Shown here in pieces: positions 54,625 through 63,419 of a stretch of DNA of 64,000 bases. The notes under the pieces were generated by a model. The model worked only from the letters and a program-made list of their open reading frames with translations, was not told where the DNA came from and ran no database searches. The position numbers were made by a program, and so were the translations under genes. Source of the DNA: Marinobacter persicus (GTDB lineage Bacteria; Pseudomonadota; Gammaproteobacteria; Pseudomonadales; Oleiphilaceae); contig NZ_FOSC01000006.1 in the NCBI RefSeq assembly GCF_900114155.1, forward strand, positions 1-64,000. The letters run 5' to 3'. Within the stretch, counting starts at the first letter, position 1, and each line of letters opens with the position of its first letter.

Positions 54625-56058
54625 TCAGGGCCGCATCACCAGGTAGCTGGCACGGCCTTCGCGGATTATGCGCACAGAAACAGCCCGGTCATCCGGCAGG
54701 CGTTCCACCGCCTCGCGGAACTCCGCCAGCGAGGTCACCGGGCGACGATTCAGCTCGGTAATCACATCCCGCACCCGGATACCAGCCTGGTAGGCCGGGC
54801 CACGGTCGATGTCAGTCACCACCACACCCCCGTCAATACCCAGGGAGCGAGCGGCATCTTCCGGCAGCGGTTCAACCGTCAGGCCGAGCGGATTGCCCGC
54901 GCTATCGCCCTGATCCCGACCACTGACCGCCGGCGAACGCTCATCATCTTCCGGCAACTGGCCAATTTCCACGTTCAGGGTAATTTCCCGACCTTCACGC
55001 AGCACGGTCAGGGGCACCGTTTCTCCCACCGGGGTGCGTCCGACCATTGGTGGCAGGTCTGCGGAAGTATCCACCGGGGCGCCATCAAATTCGAGTACGA
55101 TATCGCCGGAACGCAGACCACCCTCCGCTGCCGGCGAACCTTCCATCACCTCGGCAATCAGCGCCCCCCGGGGGCGATCAAGACCAAAGGTTTCGGCCAG
55201 ATCCCGGCTGACTTCCTGGATCAGCACACCCAGCCAGCCACGGGACACGGCACCATCATCGCGCAGCTGGCGGAACACATTCATGGCGTCATCAATGGGG
55301 ATGGCGAACGAGACCCCCATGAAACCACCTGAGCGGGTGTAAATCTGGGAGTTGATACCCACCACTTCGCCGTCGAGGTTGAACAGCGGGCCGCCGGAGT
55401 TGCCCGGATTGATGGCCACATCGGTCTGGATGAAGGGTACATAGTTTTCCGACGGCAGTGAGCGGCCAAGTGCGCTGACAATGCCGGCGGTCACGGTGTA
55501 ATCGAAGCCGAAGGGAGAGCCGATGGCAAATACCCATTCGCCCACCTCCAGGTCGCGGGAGCGGCCAATGCGCACCACCGGCAGATCATCGCCATTCTCG
55601 ATTTTCAACACGGCCATGTCCGAACGGGGGTCGGTGCCAACGATGGTGGCACTGAATTCCCGGCGGTCACTCAGGCGCACCATCACCTCATCGGCACCTT
55701 CAACCACATGGTTGTTGGTCAGCACATAGCCGTCGGCCGAGACAATGAAGCCGGAGCCCATGGAACGGCGGGGCTGCTGACGGGAATGGGGGGAGTCACC
55801 AAAGGGAGACTGGGGGCCACGGAAAAATTCCTGCAAAAACGGGGGCAACTGTTCAAGCTGGCGCTCATCAAACGGAGAACCATGGAAACCGGAACTGCGG
55901 TTCTGTGGTTCGGTGGTGGTGCTGATATTCACCACCGCACTGGAATTCTCTTCCACAAGATCGGTGAAATCCGGCAGTTGGGCCGCCGCCACCTGGCTCC
56001 AGAACGCGGCTACCAGAGCCGCCAGCATCAGCATGACATTCGTTTTTACACGCGACAT
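54625..56058 (-). CDS. mucD: Periplasmic serine protease/chaperone MucD (DegP/DegQ family)
   Basis: A 477-residue HtrA protease with a signal peptide (about residues 1-26). The catalytic triad is His in TNNHVVEGADEV, Asp in SDMAVLKIE and Ser in NPGNSGGPLFNLDGEV. Two PDZ domains follow (about residues 265-355 and 385-470). It degrades misfolded envelope proteins and sits next to the rpoE-rseABC operon, as mucD does in Pseudomonas. The ATG at 56058 is used rather than the TTG two codons earlier. Confidence 0.94.
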   Translation of the reverse strand: MSRVKTNVMLMLAALVAAFWSQVAAAQLPDFTDLVEENSSAVVNISTTTEPQNRSSGFHGSPFDERQLEQLPPFLQEFFRGPQSPFGDSPHSRQQPRRSMGSGFIVSADGYVLTNNHVVEGADEVMVRLSDRREFSATIVGTDPRSDMAVLKIENGDDLPVVRIGRSRDLEVGEWVFAIGSPFGFDYTVTAGIVSALGRSLPSENYVPFIQTDVAINPGNSGGPLFNLDGEVVGINSQIYTRSGGFMGVSFAIPIDDAMNVFRQLRDDGAVSRGWLGVLIQEVSRDLAETFGLDRPRGALIAEVMEGSPAAEGGLRSGDIVLEFDGAPVDTSADLPPMVGRTPVGETVPLTVLREGREITLNVEIGQLPEDDERSPAVSGRDQGDSAGNPLGLTVEPLPEDAARSLGIDGGVVVTDIDRGPAYQAGIRVRDVITELNRRPVTSLAEFREAVERLPDDRAVSVRIIREGRASYLVMRP

Positions 56059-56138
56059 AATCAACCCCTGGTTTGATTCGTGACCAGCCTACATTCTGAG
56101 GGCAAAGTACGACTTTTCAACTTAAAAAACCGTAGGTA

Positions 56139-56588
56139 TCAAAGCCCTGGCACCGTCCCGATGCGCTGAACACGCAACATGCGAGGCTCGAAGGCCCCGG
56201 CATTGCCGGCCTGCCAACGGCGCACCAGCCAGAACCCGCCTGCCAGGCCCACCACCGCGCCGGCTACCGCCGACAACTCAGAACCACCAAACCCGCGAAA
56301 ACCGGCAATACAGCCAACCACCAGCGCAAGCAACGGCACACCATAAACCCATAGCGAAGCCCGCAACAGGGCCTGTTCGTCAATGCCCAGTACCACGTCA
56401 TCACCGACCCGGGCGCCGGCGGAGTTGCTTACCCTGACCCGATTGGCCCGCCCACCGGTCACCGAAGCCAGAGCCCGCTGGCCACAACCGGAGCGGGCCG
56501 AGCAGCTCTGGCAGGCGCTGGTGCGGATGGTCTGTACCCAGGCATAGCCACCATCGATGGCCACGACTTTTCCGGTTTCAGTGATCAT
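56139..56588 (-). CDS. rseC: RseC/MucC-family membrane protein
   Basis: A 149-residue protein with an N-terminal cysteine cluster (ACQSCSARSGCGQ, C-x2-C-x5-C) typical of RseC. Two membrane helices follow (about residues 79-97 and 103-123). RseC homologues act in SoxR reduction and, as MucC, have a minor effect on sigma-E signalling. The start at MITETGKVVAI (56588) overlaps the end of rseB by 11 nt. A longer frame to 56621 is unlikely. Confidence 0.88.
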   Translation of the reverse strand: MITETGKVVAIDGGYAWVQTIRTSACQSCSARSGCGQRALASVTGGRANRVRVSNSAGARVGDDVVLGIDEQALLRASLWVYGVPLLALVVGCIAGFRGFGGSELSAVAGAVVGLAGGFWLVRRWQAGNAGAFEPRMLRVQRIGTVPGL

Positions 56589-57648
56589 GGCCCGACAACT
56601 CCACGGCCCGTGCATCGTCAATCACCACAGAATCGGCCAGCTGGCGGGCCGTCTGTGGGGGAATCTCGCCCACCACGGCAATCAGGAACGGCCGGTTCTG
56701 CACATCAATCTGGCGCATGTAAATGGTGGTTGCGCCAATCCGCGAGGCGCCGGTGGGCATTTTCAGGTTGCCGACCGGCTCGACGAATACCGAGAACGCC
56801 GCCAACCCGTCAGAGAACGCCACCACCTGGCCACGCCCGGAACGGGGCGCCGCCGCGGGCACAAAGCCGTCCGGCCGCCAGTCCAGGGTCCAGCCACTGG
56901 TGCGATTGGCCGGGGATTCGGCACTGCGCGGAGCCCCCAGGGTGCGGGCAATCTCCCGCCCCCGGGTCTGGATTTCAAACTCTTCGTCCGGAAGATTGTC
57001 CGCTATCTCCAGACTGGTGAACTGGAACTGCTCCAGCACTTCGCCATCCGGCGCGCGAACATGACTTTTCACCAGCAGACCGGTGTTTTTCTCCAGCCAC
57101 AAACGGTGGCTGTGACGGTGTTCATCTTTGGCCCGCAGGGCAATTTTCACGGCGTCGTAACCGGCCACCCGGTCTTCCCCCAGAAGTTCCGGGGTATACC
57201 ACTGCACCATGGGAGCCAGCTGCGCCGAGAAAGCCTCGGCGAAGGGGCCGGAGGGAATAACATCGTCGAGCCGGATGCGACCCTGGTCGGGCAGGACGCA
57301 CACCACGTCCATGCCCTTGCGGACGATCTCGCCGCTACCCCCATCCTGCAGCACCAGACGCTCCTCCACCTGGCCGTCCCGATAGCGATGGGCAATACGC
57401 ATCGAATGCACCTGATCGCCCCGGGCGTACACAAATACGCCACGATAGGAGGTCATGTTCAGGGCGGGGCCAAGCTTCTCCAGCCATTCACCGGCACTCT
57501 TTACGGTCCCGTCCGGCTGGCCATCGTCTCGGGCCTGGGCCGAAAACGGAATCAGCACTGCCAGCGCCATCATCAGCAAAGCCACACACAGCCGTTTTCC
57601 GGCAGCCGGATGATTCACACTCGGAACCACAGCAGTAACCCCGGCCAT
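56578..57648 (-). CDS. rseB: Sigma-E regulator RseB/MucB
   Basis: A 356-residue periplasmic protein, with a signal peptide ending near SAQARDD (about residue 41). The LolA-like N-terminal domain contains ALNMTSYRGVFVYARGDQVHSMRIAHR, and the smaller C-terminal domain is rich in basic segments. RseB binds the periplasmic part of RseA and protects it from the DegS-type protease. The ATG follows the rseA stop codon without a gap, so translation is coupled. Confidence 0.92.
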   Translation of the reverse strand: MAGVTAVVPSVNHPAAGKRLCVALLMMALAVLIPFSAQARDDGQPDGTVKSAGEWLEKLGPALNMTSYRGVFVYARGDQVHSMRIAHRYRDGQVEERLVLQDGGSGEIVRKGMDVVCVLPDQGRIRLDDVIPSGPFAEAFSAQLAPMVQWYTPELLGEDRVAGYDAVKIALRAKDEHRHSHRLWLEKNTGLLVKSHVRAPDGEVLEQFQFTSLEIADNLPDEEFEIQTRGREIARTLGAPRSAESPANRTSGWTLDWRPDGFVPAAAPRSGRGQVVAFSDGLAAFSVFVEPVGNLKMPTGASRIGATTIYMRQIDVQNRPFLIAVVGEIPPQTARQLADSVVIDDARAVELSGHDH

Positions 57649-58209
57649 TTAATAACCACTGTTCGCGCTGACCATGCGAGCGTAGCCCACCGAACCCCGG
57701 CCGGCACCCACGCTGTTATGCTGGGCATGCTCGAGCATGTACTGGCGCATCTGTCGACGCTGTTCTTCATCCAGGCCCTGCAGGGTCACCTCCTGAATGG
57801 CGCTCGGCAGTACCTGTGCCGGCGCCGGCTCACTGGAGCCGGCCGCCAGGCCTTCAGCACCGGCCGCGGGCTCGCCACCCTGCCAGCCGGTGCCGGCACC
57901 AAAGCCTATCACCAGCGCCAGGGCGACCATCGCAGCGACCGGCCAGTGCCAGCGACGAGAGGTTGGCGATACCGCCGCAGGTACCGACGGCACTTCCCGG
58001 CCGTCGAGTTGCGCCCGCACCCGGGATGCGACATCCGCACCGGCAACGGGCCCATGATTCTCGTGCATCAGGTCGCGAATCTGCTGCCAGCGCTGCCACT
58101 GGCCACGGACGTCTTCCTGGTCACCATGAGACAGCAGCCGACGCACCGACAGCTCGTCGGCTTCGTCGTCCATCATGGCGGACAGGGTTTCTCTGAGACG
58201 CTCGTCCAT
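57649..58209 (-). CDS. rseA: Anti-sigma-E factor RseA/MucA
   Basis: A protein of about 186 residues. The N-terminal anti-sigma domain begins MDERLRETLSAMMDDEADELSVRRLLSH. One membrane helix follows (about residues 85-102, WPVAAMVALALVIGFGAG), then a periplasmic domain that would meet RseB. It holds sigma-E at the membrane until regulated proteolysis. ATG 58209 has GAGG 9 nt upstream and begins like other family members; a GTG at 58224 is the alternative. Confidence 0.92.
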   Translation of the reverse strand: MDERLRETLSAMMDDEADELSVRRLLSHGDQEDVRGQWQRWQQIRDLMHENHGPVAGADVASRVRAQLDGREVPSVPAAVSPTSRRWHWPVAAMVALALVIGFGAGTGWQGGEPAAGAEGLAAGSSEPAPAQVLPSAIQEVTLQGLDEEQRRQMRQYMLEHAQHNSVGAGRGSVGYARMVSANSGY

Positions 58210-58224
58210 CGGATGCAACCTCAC

Positions 58225-58914
58225 TTACGTCGATGAATGATTGAGCAGTGGCCCGAGGTGCCGGGCCACCGCGTCACGGGCCCGGAAAATCCGGGACCGG
58301 ACCGTGCCTATCGGACACTCCAGAATCCTGGCAATGTCCTCGTAGCTCAGGCCGTCGTATTCCCGCAACAGAAAGGCCGAGCGTAATTCTTCCGGCAAGC
58401 CGGCAATGGCGGTATTCAGGGCCTTTTGCAGTTGTTCCCGCTGCAACAGCTTTTCCGGCGATGCCACATCCCGCAAACGCCCGCCATCATCGAAATTCTC
58501 GGCATCGGCGGCGTCCGCCGACCCCTGGGGCCGACGCCCGCGGGCTTCCAGATAATTCTTGGCGGTGTTGACGGCAATCCGGTAAAGCCAGGTATAGAAG
58601 GCGCTGTCACCCCGGAAACGCTCGATCGCCCGATATGCCTTGACGAAGGTATCCTGGGTCAGGTCCATGACCTCCTGCGGGTCATACACGTACCGGCTGA
58701 TAATGGACGCCACACGGGATTGATATTTCACCACCAGCAGATCAAACGCCGCCCGGTCACCGTTGCGTATTTTGCGCACCAGCTGCAAGTCGGTCTGGCT
58801 GTCAGTCTGCTCACCCGAATGGCGGTTGTTGTCAGGAGTCATGGACGAAGCAACACGGTGTCCCGGAGTTGTGGCCGTAACCGGCCCTTTTTTGCTCGAA
58901 TTCGCCTGCGCCAT
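58225..58914 (-). CDS. rpoE: Extracytoplasmic sigma factor RpoE/AlgU
   Basis: The sigma factor controls envelope-stress genes. Region 2 reads DLQLVRKIRNGDRAAFDLLVVKYQ and VMDLTQDTFVKAYRAIERFRGDSAFYTWLYRIAVNTAKN. Region 4 reads LPEELRSAFLLREYDGLSYEDIARILECPIGTVRSRIFRARDAV. The family body (about 205 residues) would start at ATG 58842. ATG 58914 is chosen because GGAAG precedes it, giving 229 residues with a polar extension; this choice is uncertain. A start at 59007 is excluded by the promoter at 58991-59017. It heads the operon rpoE-rseA-rseB-rseC. Confidence 0.93.
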   Translation of the reverse strand: MAQANSSKKGPVTATTPGHRVASSMTPDNNRHSGEQTDSQTDLQLVRKIRNGDRAAFDLLVVKYQSRVASIISRYVYDPQEVMDLTQDTFVKAYRAIERFRGDSAFYTWLYRIAVNTAKNYLEARGRRPQGSADAADAENFDDGGRLRDVASPEKLLQREQLQKALNTAIAGLPEELRSAFLLREYDGLSYEDIARILECPIGTVRSRIFRARDAVARHLGPLLNHSST

Positions 58915-58990
58915 CGCTGTCTTCCGGTAATCGTTCCTGAATCCAGGTTCCTGGCCGGACCACACTGTCCGGCAACAACCGTCAGGCCAA

Positions 58991-59017
58991 ATAGACAGCG
59001 GGCGCAAAGTTTAGTTC
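58991..59017 (-). promoter_or_regulatory. Sigma-E-type promoter of the rpoE operon
   Basis: On the minus strand GAACTA, a 16-nt spacer and TCTAT match the RpoE/AlgU consensus GAACTT-N16/17-TCTGA. Transcription would start near 58984, about 70 nt before the 58914 start codon. Autoregulation of rpoE/algU from such a promoter is well known in E. coli and Pseudomonas. Confidence 0.7.
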
Positions 59018-59033
59018 AATACAGGCTCACATT

Positions 59034-60662
59034 ATGGCCCGCGATAACGACCCAATGCCACAATCCTACGAATACGATGTCCTGATCATCGGCAGCGGCG
59101 CCGCCGGCCTGACGGTGGCCCTCAATCTGCCCGAACACTTGCGCGTGTGCGTGGTCAGCAAGGCCGATATCAGCTCCGGCGCCACACTCTGGGCCCAGGG
59201 CGGCATTGCTGCCGTGATGGACGCCACCGATTCGGTGGAAGACCACATTCAGGACACCCTGAAAGCCGGCGGCGGTCTGTGCCATGAAGATGCCGTGCGT
59301 TTTACCGTGGAACACGGCAAGGAAAGCATTGACTGGCTGATCGATTCCGGGGTGGACTTCACCCGGGAGGAAGACCAGCAACATTACCACCTTACCCGCG
59401 AGGGCGGCCATAGCCACCGGCGCATCATCCATTCCGCAGACGCCACTGGCCGGGCCGTATCCACCACACTGGCCAGCCAGGCCGAGGCCAGACCCAACAT
59501 TGAGCTGAAATCCGGCCGTGTGGCGGTGGATCTGATCACCAACCGCAAGCTGTCGCTGCCCGGCAACCGGTGTGTGGGTGCCTACGTACTGAATCTGGAA
59601 GACAACCACGTAGAGCTTTACCGGGCACGCTTCACGGTGGTGGCCACCGGCGGGGCGTCCAAGGCCTACCGCTATACAACCAACCCCGATGGCGCTTCCG
59701 GTGACGGCATAGCCATGGCCTGGCGGGCCGGTTGCAGGGTGGCCAACATGGAGTTCAACCAGTTCCATCCCACCTGTCTGTACCACCCGCACGCCAAATC
59801 TTTCCTGATTACCGAGGCGGTGCGTGGAGAAGGGGGTGTACTCAAACTGCCCGATGGCAGCCGCTTCATGGACCGCTTTGATCCCCGGGCCGAGCTGGCC
59901 CCCAGGGATATCGTCGCCCGCGCCATCGACCACGAAATGAAGCGCCTGGGGGCCGACAACCTGTATCTGGACATCAGCCACAAACCGGCGGATTTTGTAA
60001 AGCACCACTTCCCGACCATCTACGAGAAGTGCCTGGGTTTCGGCATTGATATCACCAAAGACCCGATCCCGGTGGTGCCAGCCGCCCATTACACCTGCGG
60101 CGGCATTATCAGTGACGAGCGCGCCCGCACCGATGTGAACCAGTTGTACGTGGTGGGTGAAGCGGCTTTCACCGGGCTGCACGGGGCCAACCGCATGGCC
60201 AGCAACTCCCTGCTCGAATGCCTGGTGTATGGCAGAGCTGCGGCGGCCGACATCACCCGCCGGGAAGCCGATATTCCGGCCCCGCCCGAGGCCCCGGACT
60301 GGGACGAAAGCCAGGTCAGGGACAGCGACGAAGATGTTGTCATCTCACACAACTGGGATGAACTGCGCCACTTCATGTGGGATTATGTCGGGATTGTACG
60401 CACCACCAAACGGCTGCAGCGGGCCAAACACCGGGTTGATCTGCTGCACAGCGAGATCAACGAGTTCTACAGCAACTACCGGGTCAGCAATGACCTGATC
60501 GAGCTGCGTAACCTGGTCACGGTATCTGATCTGATCATATGCTCCGCCCTGCAACGCAAGGAAAGCCGGGGGTTGCACTACACCCTGGATTACCCGGGCC
60601 TGAACCATGACAGCAAGGACACCGTACTGGTGCCGACCACCTATCGAACCCTGTCCCCGTAA
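59034..60662 (+). CDS. nadB: L-aspartate oxidase
   Basis: A 542-residue FAD enzyme that oxidises aspartate to iminoaspartate, the first step of de novo NAD synthesis. The FAD-binding [17 protein letters not shown] (about residues 14-30) and [15 protein letters not shown] identify it. Further typical segments are [16 protein letters not shown] and [27 protein letters not shown]. It is divergent from rpoE, as in many gammaproteobacteria. Confidence 0.96.
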   Translation: MARDNDPMPQSYEYDVLIIGSGAAGLTVALNLPEHLRVCVVSKADISSGATLWAQGGIAAVMDATDSVEDHIQDTLKAGGGLCHEDAVRFTVEHGKESIDWLIDSGVDFTREEDQQHYHLTREGGHSHRRIIHSADATGRAVSTTLASQAEARPNIELKSGRVAVDLITNRKLSLPGNRCVGAYVLNLEDNHVELYRARFTVVATGGASKAYRYTTNPDGASGDGIAMAWRAGCRVANMEFNQFHPTCLYHPHAKSFLITEAVRGEGGVLKLPDGSRFMDRFDPRAELAPRDIVARAIDHEMKRLGADNLYLDISHKPADFVKHHFPTIYEKCLGFGIDITKDPIPVVPAAHYTCGGIISDERARTDVNQLYVVGEAAFTGLHGANRMASNSLLECLVYGRAAAADITRREADIPAPPEAPDWDESQVRDSDEDVVISHNWDELRHFMWDYVGIVRTTKRLQRAKHRVDLLHSEINEFYSNYRVSNDLIELRNLVTVSDLIICSALQRKESRGLHYTLDYPGLNHDSKDTVLVPTTYRTLSP

Positions 60663-60696
60663 CGGGGCGCCATTGAGCCTGAAAACGGAAGCCATT

Positions 60697-60969
60697 ATGT
60701 CCGAAACCACTGACACCAACGCCAACACCGAATTCCACCGCCTGTGGTGGCACAGCCGCCGGGGCATGCTGGAACTGGACAACCTGTTGATTCCGTTCCT
60801 GGAAGAAGCCTACCGGGACCTGGACCCGGCCGATCAGGCCCGTTATCAGAAGCTGATCAACTGCGAGGACGCGGATATGTTCGGCTGGTTCATGCAACAA
60901 AGTCGGCCGGAAGACCCGGACCTGCAACGCATCGTCGACATCATCCTCCAGCGTGTCCAGCCAGCTTGA
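60697..60969 (+). CDS. sdhE: FAD assembly factor SdhE
   Basis: This 90-residue protein helps attach FAD covalently to succinate dehydrogenase. The conserved RGxxE motif is in [12 protein letters not shown] (about residues 20-31), followed by [14 protein letters not shown]. The start is ATG 60697, where the family sequence begins. It overlaps ygfX by 17 nt, and the two are paired in most relatives. Confidence 0.93.
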   Translation: MSETTDTNANTEFHRLWWHSRRGMLELDNLLIPFLEEAYRDLDPADQARYQKLINCEDADMFGWFMQQSRPEDPDLQRIVDIILQRVQPA

Positions 60970-61414
60970 ACTGGCTCTGACTCCCTCGGCCACGGCCGGC
61001 CTGCTCGGCGCCCTGCCCTGGGCGCTGCTGGCCATGTTTGCCATGACAGCCGGCCTATCAGCGGCATCAGCCCTGTTATGGGCACTGCCCGTGCTGGCCT
61101 GGGGCGGCTGGCAAGCCTACCGGCGCCACGGCCTGTTACAGGGCCCGCGCAGTGTCACCGCACTGAAAACCGACAACCGGGGACTTCACTGCGTGCTCGC
61201 CGATGGCACCGAACTGCCGGTCGCCGTGGACTCCGCCAGCAGCCTGGGCCCGTCCCTGATGGCCTTGAAATTCAGGGTACCCGGCACCACCTTCGGTAAA
61301 CTGTCTACCCTGATTATCAGCAAACCGGGTATGCTGCCGGCCAATGCGCCAGCGAATGACTGCCGCCGCCTGAGAATGTGGCTGAGAGCCGGCCAACACC
61401 GCAACCCGCGCTGA
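60953..61414 (+). CDS. ygfX: YgfX-family membrane protein
   Basis: A 153-residue protein with two closely spaced N-terminal membrane helices (about residues 14-33 and 36-52). A soluble C-terminal part contains [24 protein letters not shown]. YgfX in E. coli was proposed as a toxin affecting MreB and FtsZ, with SdhE first read as its antitoxin; the sdhE link is now seen mainly as FAD-related. It overlaps sdhE by 17 nt. Confidence 0.82.
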   Translation: MSSQLELALTPSATAGLLGALPWALLAMFAMTAGLSAASALLWALPVLAWGGWQAYRRHGLLQGPRSVTALKTDNRGLHCVLADGTELPVAVDSASSLGPSLMALKFRVPGTTFGKLSTLIISKPGMLPANAPANDCRRLRMWLRAGQHRNPR

Positions 61415-61442
61415 CGTTCACCGAACCTGACCGGAGAACACC

Positions 61443-62423
61443 ATGAGCATCAACAATCACGACCGGGCCCCGGAAAATCTGGCCGGTTACCTTCCCCTTG
61501 CCGAAAAACGTGTCGTGCGCATCAGCGGCGCGGGCACGGACAAATTTGTACAGGGCCAGTTCAGCCAGAATGTCGACGAAATCACCTCCGAACAGTCGTT
61601 GCGGGCTGCCGCCTGCACGCCAAAAGGTCGGGCTTATCTGCTGACCCGTTTTGTCCGTGACGGTGACGACCTGCTGATGGATGTTGAGGATGAGCTGGCC
61701 GACGCCGCTCTCGGCCAACTTAAGAAATATCTGATGCTGTTCCGGGGCACGACCATGGAGGCTCAGCCACAGGCCCGTATTCTGGGGCTGATTGGCGAAC
61801 AGGCGGCCATTGCGGTGGCCGGTGAACCGGCCCGCTCGCTCGAAGCTCCCGGCCAGGTGACCAGGACTGACCAGGGTTTTCTCGTGCGCGTGGAGGATCT
61901 TCCAGGCGGGAACCCCCGCTTTGAGTTCTGGCAAACCGGTGACAAACCGGCCGGCCTGGCGGAGCTGCCGGAACTCACCGCCGAGCAATGGCAGGCCGCC
62001 AGCATTGCCGCCGGCGTGCCCTGGCTGACAGGGGCCACAACGGAAGCCTATGTGCCACAGATGCTGAACCTGCAACACCTGCAGGGCATCCACTTCAAAA
62101 AGGGCTGCTACACCGGCCAGGAAGTGATTGCCCGCATGCATTTTCTCGGACAACTGAAGAAAAGTCTGTTCCGGCTGGATTTCGCCGGCACCGACACGGC
62201 GCCGGCACCGGGCAGCAAACTGATGGCGGACGGCAAAGCCATTGGCGATGTGGTCAACGCCGTCATGACCGGAGCCACTCAGGGCACCCTGCTGGCCGTG
62301 CTGCGCCACGACGCCGCCAACAAGCCCCTGCAACTGGCAGAGGACGAATCGGCAACATTGACGGTGGTTGATCTGCCCTACCCGGTACCCGAACGCGACA
62401 CGCCGGAGCCGGAAAACACCTGA
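61443..62423 (+). CDS. ygfZ: Folate-binding protein YgfZ
   Basis: A 326-residue GcvT-like protein that binds tetrahydrofolate and supports repair or assembly of certain iron-sulfur enzymes such as MiaB. The signature KGCYTGQEVIARMHFLGQLKK (about residues 219-239) includes the conserved Cys. The N-terminal part has RISGAGTDKFVQGQFSQNVDEI. It lies 28 bp downstream of ygfX. Confidence 0.93.
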   Translation: MSINNHDRAPENLAGYLPLAEKRVVRISGAGTDKFVQGQFSQNVDEITSEQSLRAAACTPKGRAYLLTRFVRDGDDLLMDVEDELADAALGQLKKYLMLFRGTTMEAQPQARILGLIGEQAAIAVAGEPARSLEAPGQVTRTDQGFLVRVEDLPGGNPRFEFWQTGDKPAGLAELPELTAEQWQAASIAAGVPWLTGATTEAYVPQMLNLQHLQGIHFKKGCYTGQEVIARMHFLGQLKKSLFRLDFAGTDTAPAPGSKLMADGKAIGDVVNAVMTGATQGTLLAVLRHDAANKPLQLAEDESATLTVVDLPYPVPERDTPEPENT

Positions 62424-62478
62424 TTGAGCAGCACAAACTTCTGAAATTTGCTATAAAATAAAGTAGATAGCCATTTCA

Positions 62479-62502
62479 GAGGGCTTCCGCCCGGACGCCC
62501 TC
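62479..62502 (+). promoter_or_regulatory. Leader hairpin before the HDOD gene
   Basis: GAGGGC (62479-62484) pairs with GCCCTC (62497-62502), 24 nt before the HDOD start codon. An AT-rich stretch just upstream (TATAAAATAAAG, about 62451-62462) could hold a -10 element. The hairpin might belong to the 5' leader or weakly terminate readthrough from ygfZ. Confidence 0.3.
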
Positions 62503-62526
62503 CAGACAAGCGGAATGTAATAGATC

Positions 62527-63360
62527 ATGGCAAACATTATTGAAACCATTAAGTCGGACCTGACCCAGGCCATCGACAACGACAAGCTGGTGCTGCCAAC
62601 CCTGCCGGAAGTGGCCCTGAAAGTCCGCGAAATTGCCGAAGCCGAAGACTCCGCCATTGCCGATCTGGTCAAGGTGATCAGTAACGACACGGCCCTGTCT
62701 GCCCGGATCATCCGCGTATGCAACAGCCCGCTGTTCCGTGGCACCCGCAGCATCGAAAACCTGAACATGGCGGTCAGCCGGCTGGGCATGGCTTACACCA
62801 GCAACCTGGCCATGGGCCTGGCCATGGAGCAGATGTTCCAGGCCACCTCCGACATGATCGACCGGCGTCTGCGCCATACCTGGCAGGTCAGCACTGAAGT
62901 GGCCGGCATCTGCCACGTACTGGCCCAACACTACACCGGCCTGAAGGCCGACCAGGCAACCCTGGCCGGCCTGGTGCACCTGATTGGCGTTCTGCCCATT
63001 CTGCGCTACGTGGAAGACCAGGATCTGCAGATCAGCAGCATCATGCTGGACAAGGTGATCGACGAGCTACACCCGAAAATCGGCACCCTGATTCTGAAGA
63101 AATGGGACTTCCCGAAAGAGCTCCAGAATGTGCCGATGGAATACGCCAACTTCGCCCGGGAAGTGCCCAGCGCCGATTACGCCGACCTGGTCATGATCGC
63201 CAACCTGCAGATTATTTCCGGCACCGACCACCCGTGGAACGAGATGGACCTCAGCAAAGTCTCTGCCTTCCAGCGCCTGGGTCTGGATCCGGAAACGGAC
63301 ATGAGCGAAGAGGAAGACCTCAACGCCCAGATGGAAGCGGCCATGGCGCTGCTGAAGTAG
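62527..63360 (+). CDS. HDOD-domain signalling protein
   Basis: The 277-residue protein is a stand-alone HDOD domain: VLPTLPEVALKVREIAEAEDSAIADLVKVISNDTALSARIIRVCNSPLFRGTRSIENLNMAVSRLGMAYTSNLAMGLAM, then LAGLVHLIGVLPILRYVE. It lacks an attached receiver, EAL or GGDEF domain. HDOD proteins act as adaptors in signalling and motility control; the partner here is unknown. It is a distant relative of the HDOD half of the protein at 35017-36387. Confidence 0.85.
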   Translation: MANIIETIKSDLTQAIDNDKLVLPTLPEVALKVREIAEAEDSAIADLVKVISNDTALSARIIRVCNSPLFRGTRSIENLNMAVSRLGMAYTSNLAMGLAMEQMFQATSDMIDRRLRHTWQVSTEVAGICHVLAQHYTGLKADQATLAGLVHLIGVLPILRYVEDQDLQISSIMLDKVIDELHPKIGTLILKKWDFPKELQNVPMEYANFAREVPSADYADLVMIANLQIISGTDHPWNEMDLSKVSAFQRLGLDPETDMSEEEDLNAQMEAAMALLK

Positions 63361-63393
63361 AGCTACCCCCCGCCGGCGGCTCGCTGGTCAGCT

Positions 63394-63419
63394 CCCGGAA
63401 GGGACAGGTCACTTCCGGG
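63394..63419. terminator. Hairpin between convergent HDOD and ung genes
   Basis: CCCGGAAG (63394-63401) pairs perfectly with CTTCCGGG (63412-63419). The right arm lies inside the last codons of ung and the loop contains its stop codon. There is no T tract on either side, so it is at best a weak bidirectional terminator. Confidence 0.35.

Noticed and set aside
60953-61414. sdhE-ygfX as a toxin-antitoxin pair
   Set aside because: The RGxxE motif and the setting next to nadB and ygfZ fit the FAD-assembly role of SdhE; toxin activity of YgfX cannot be judged from sequence.
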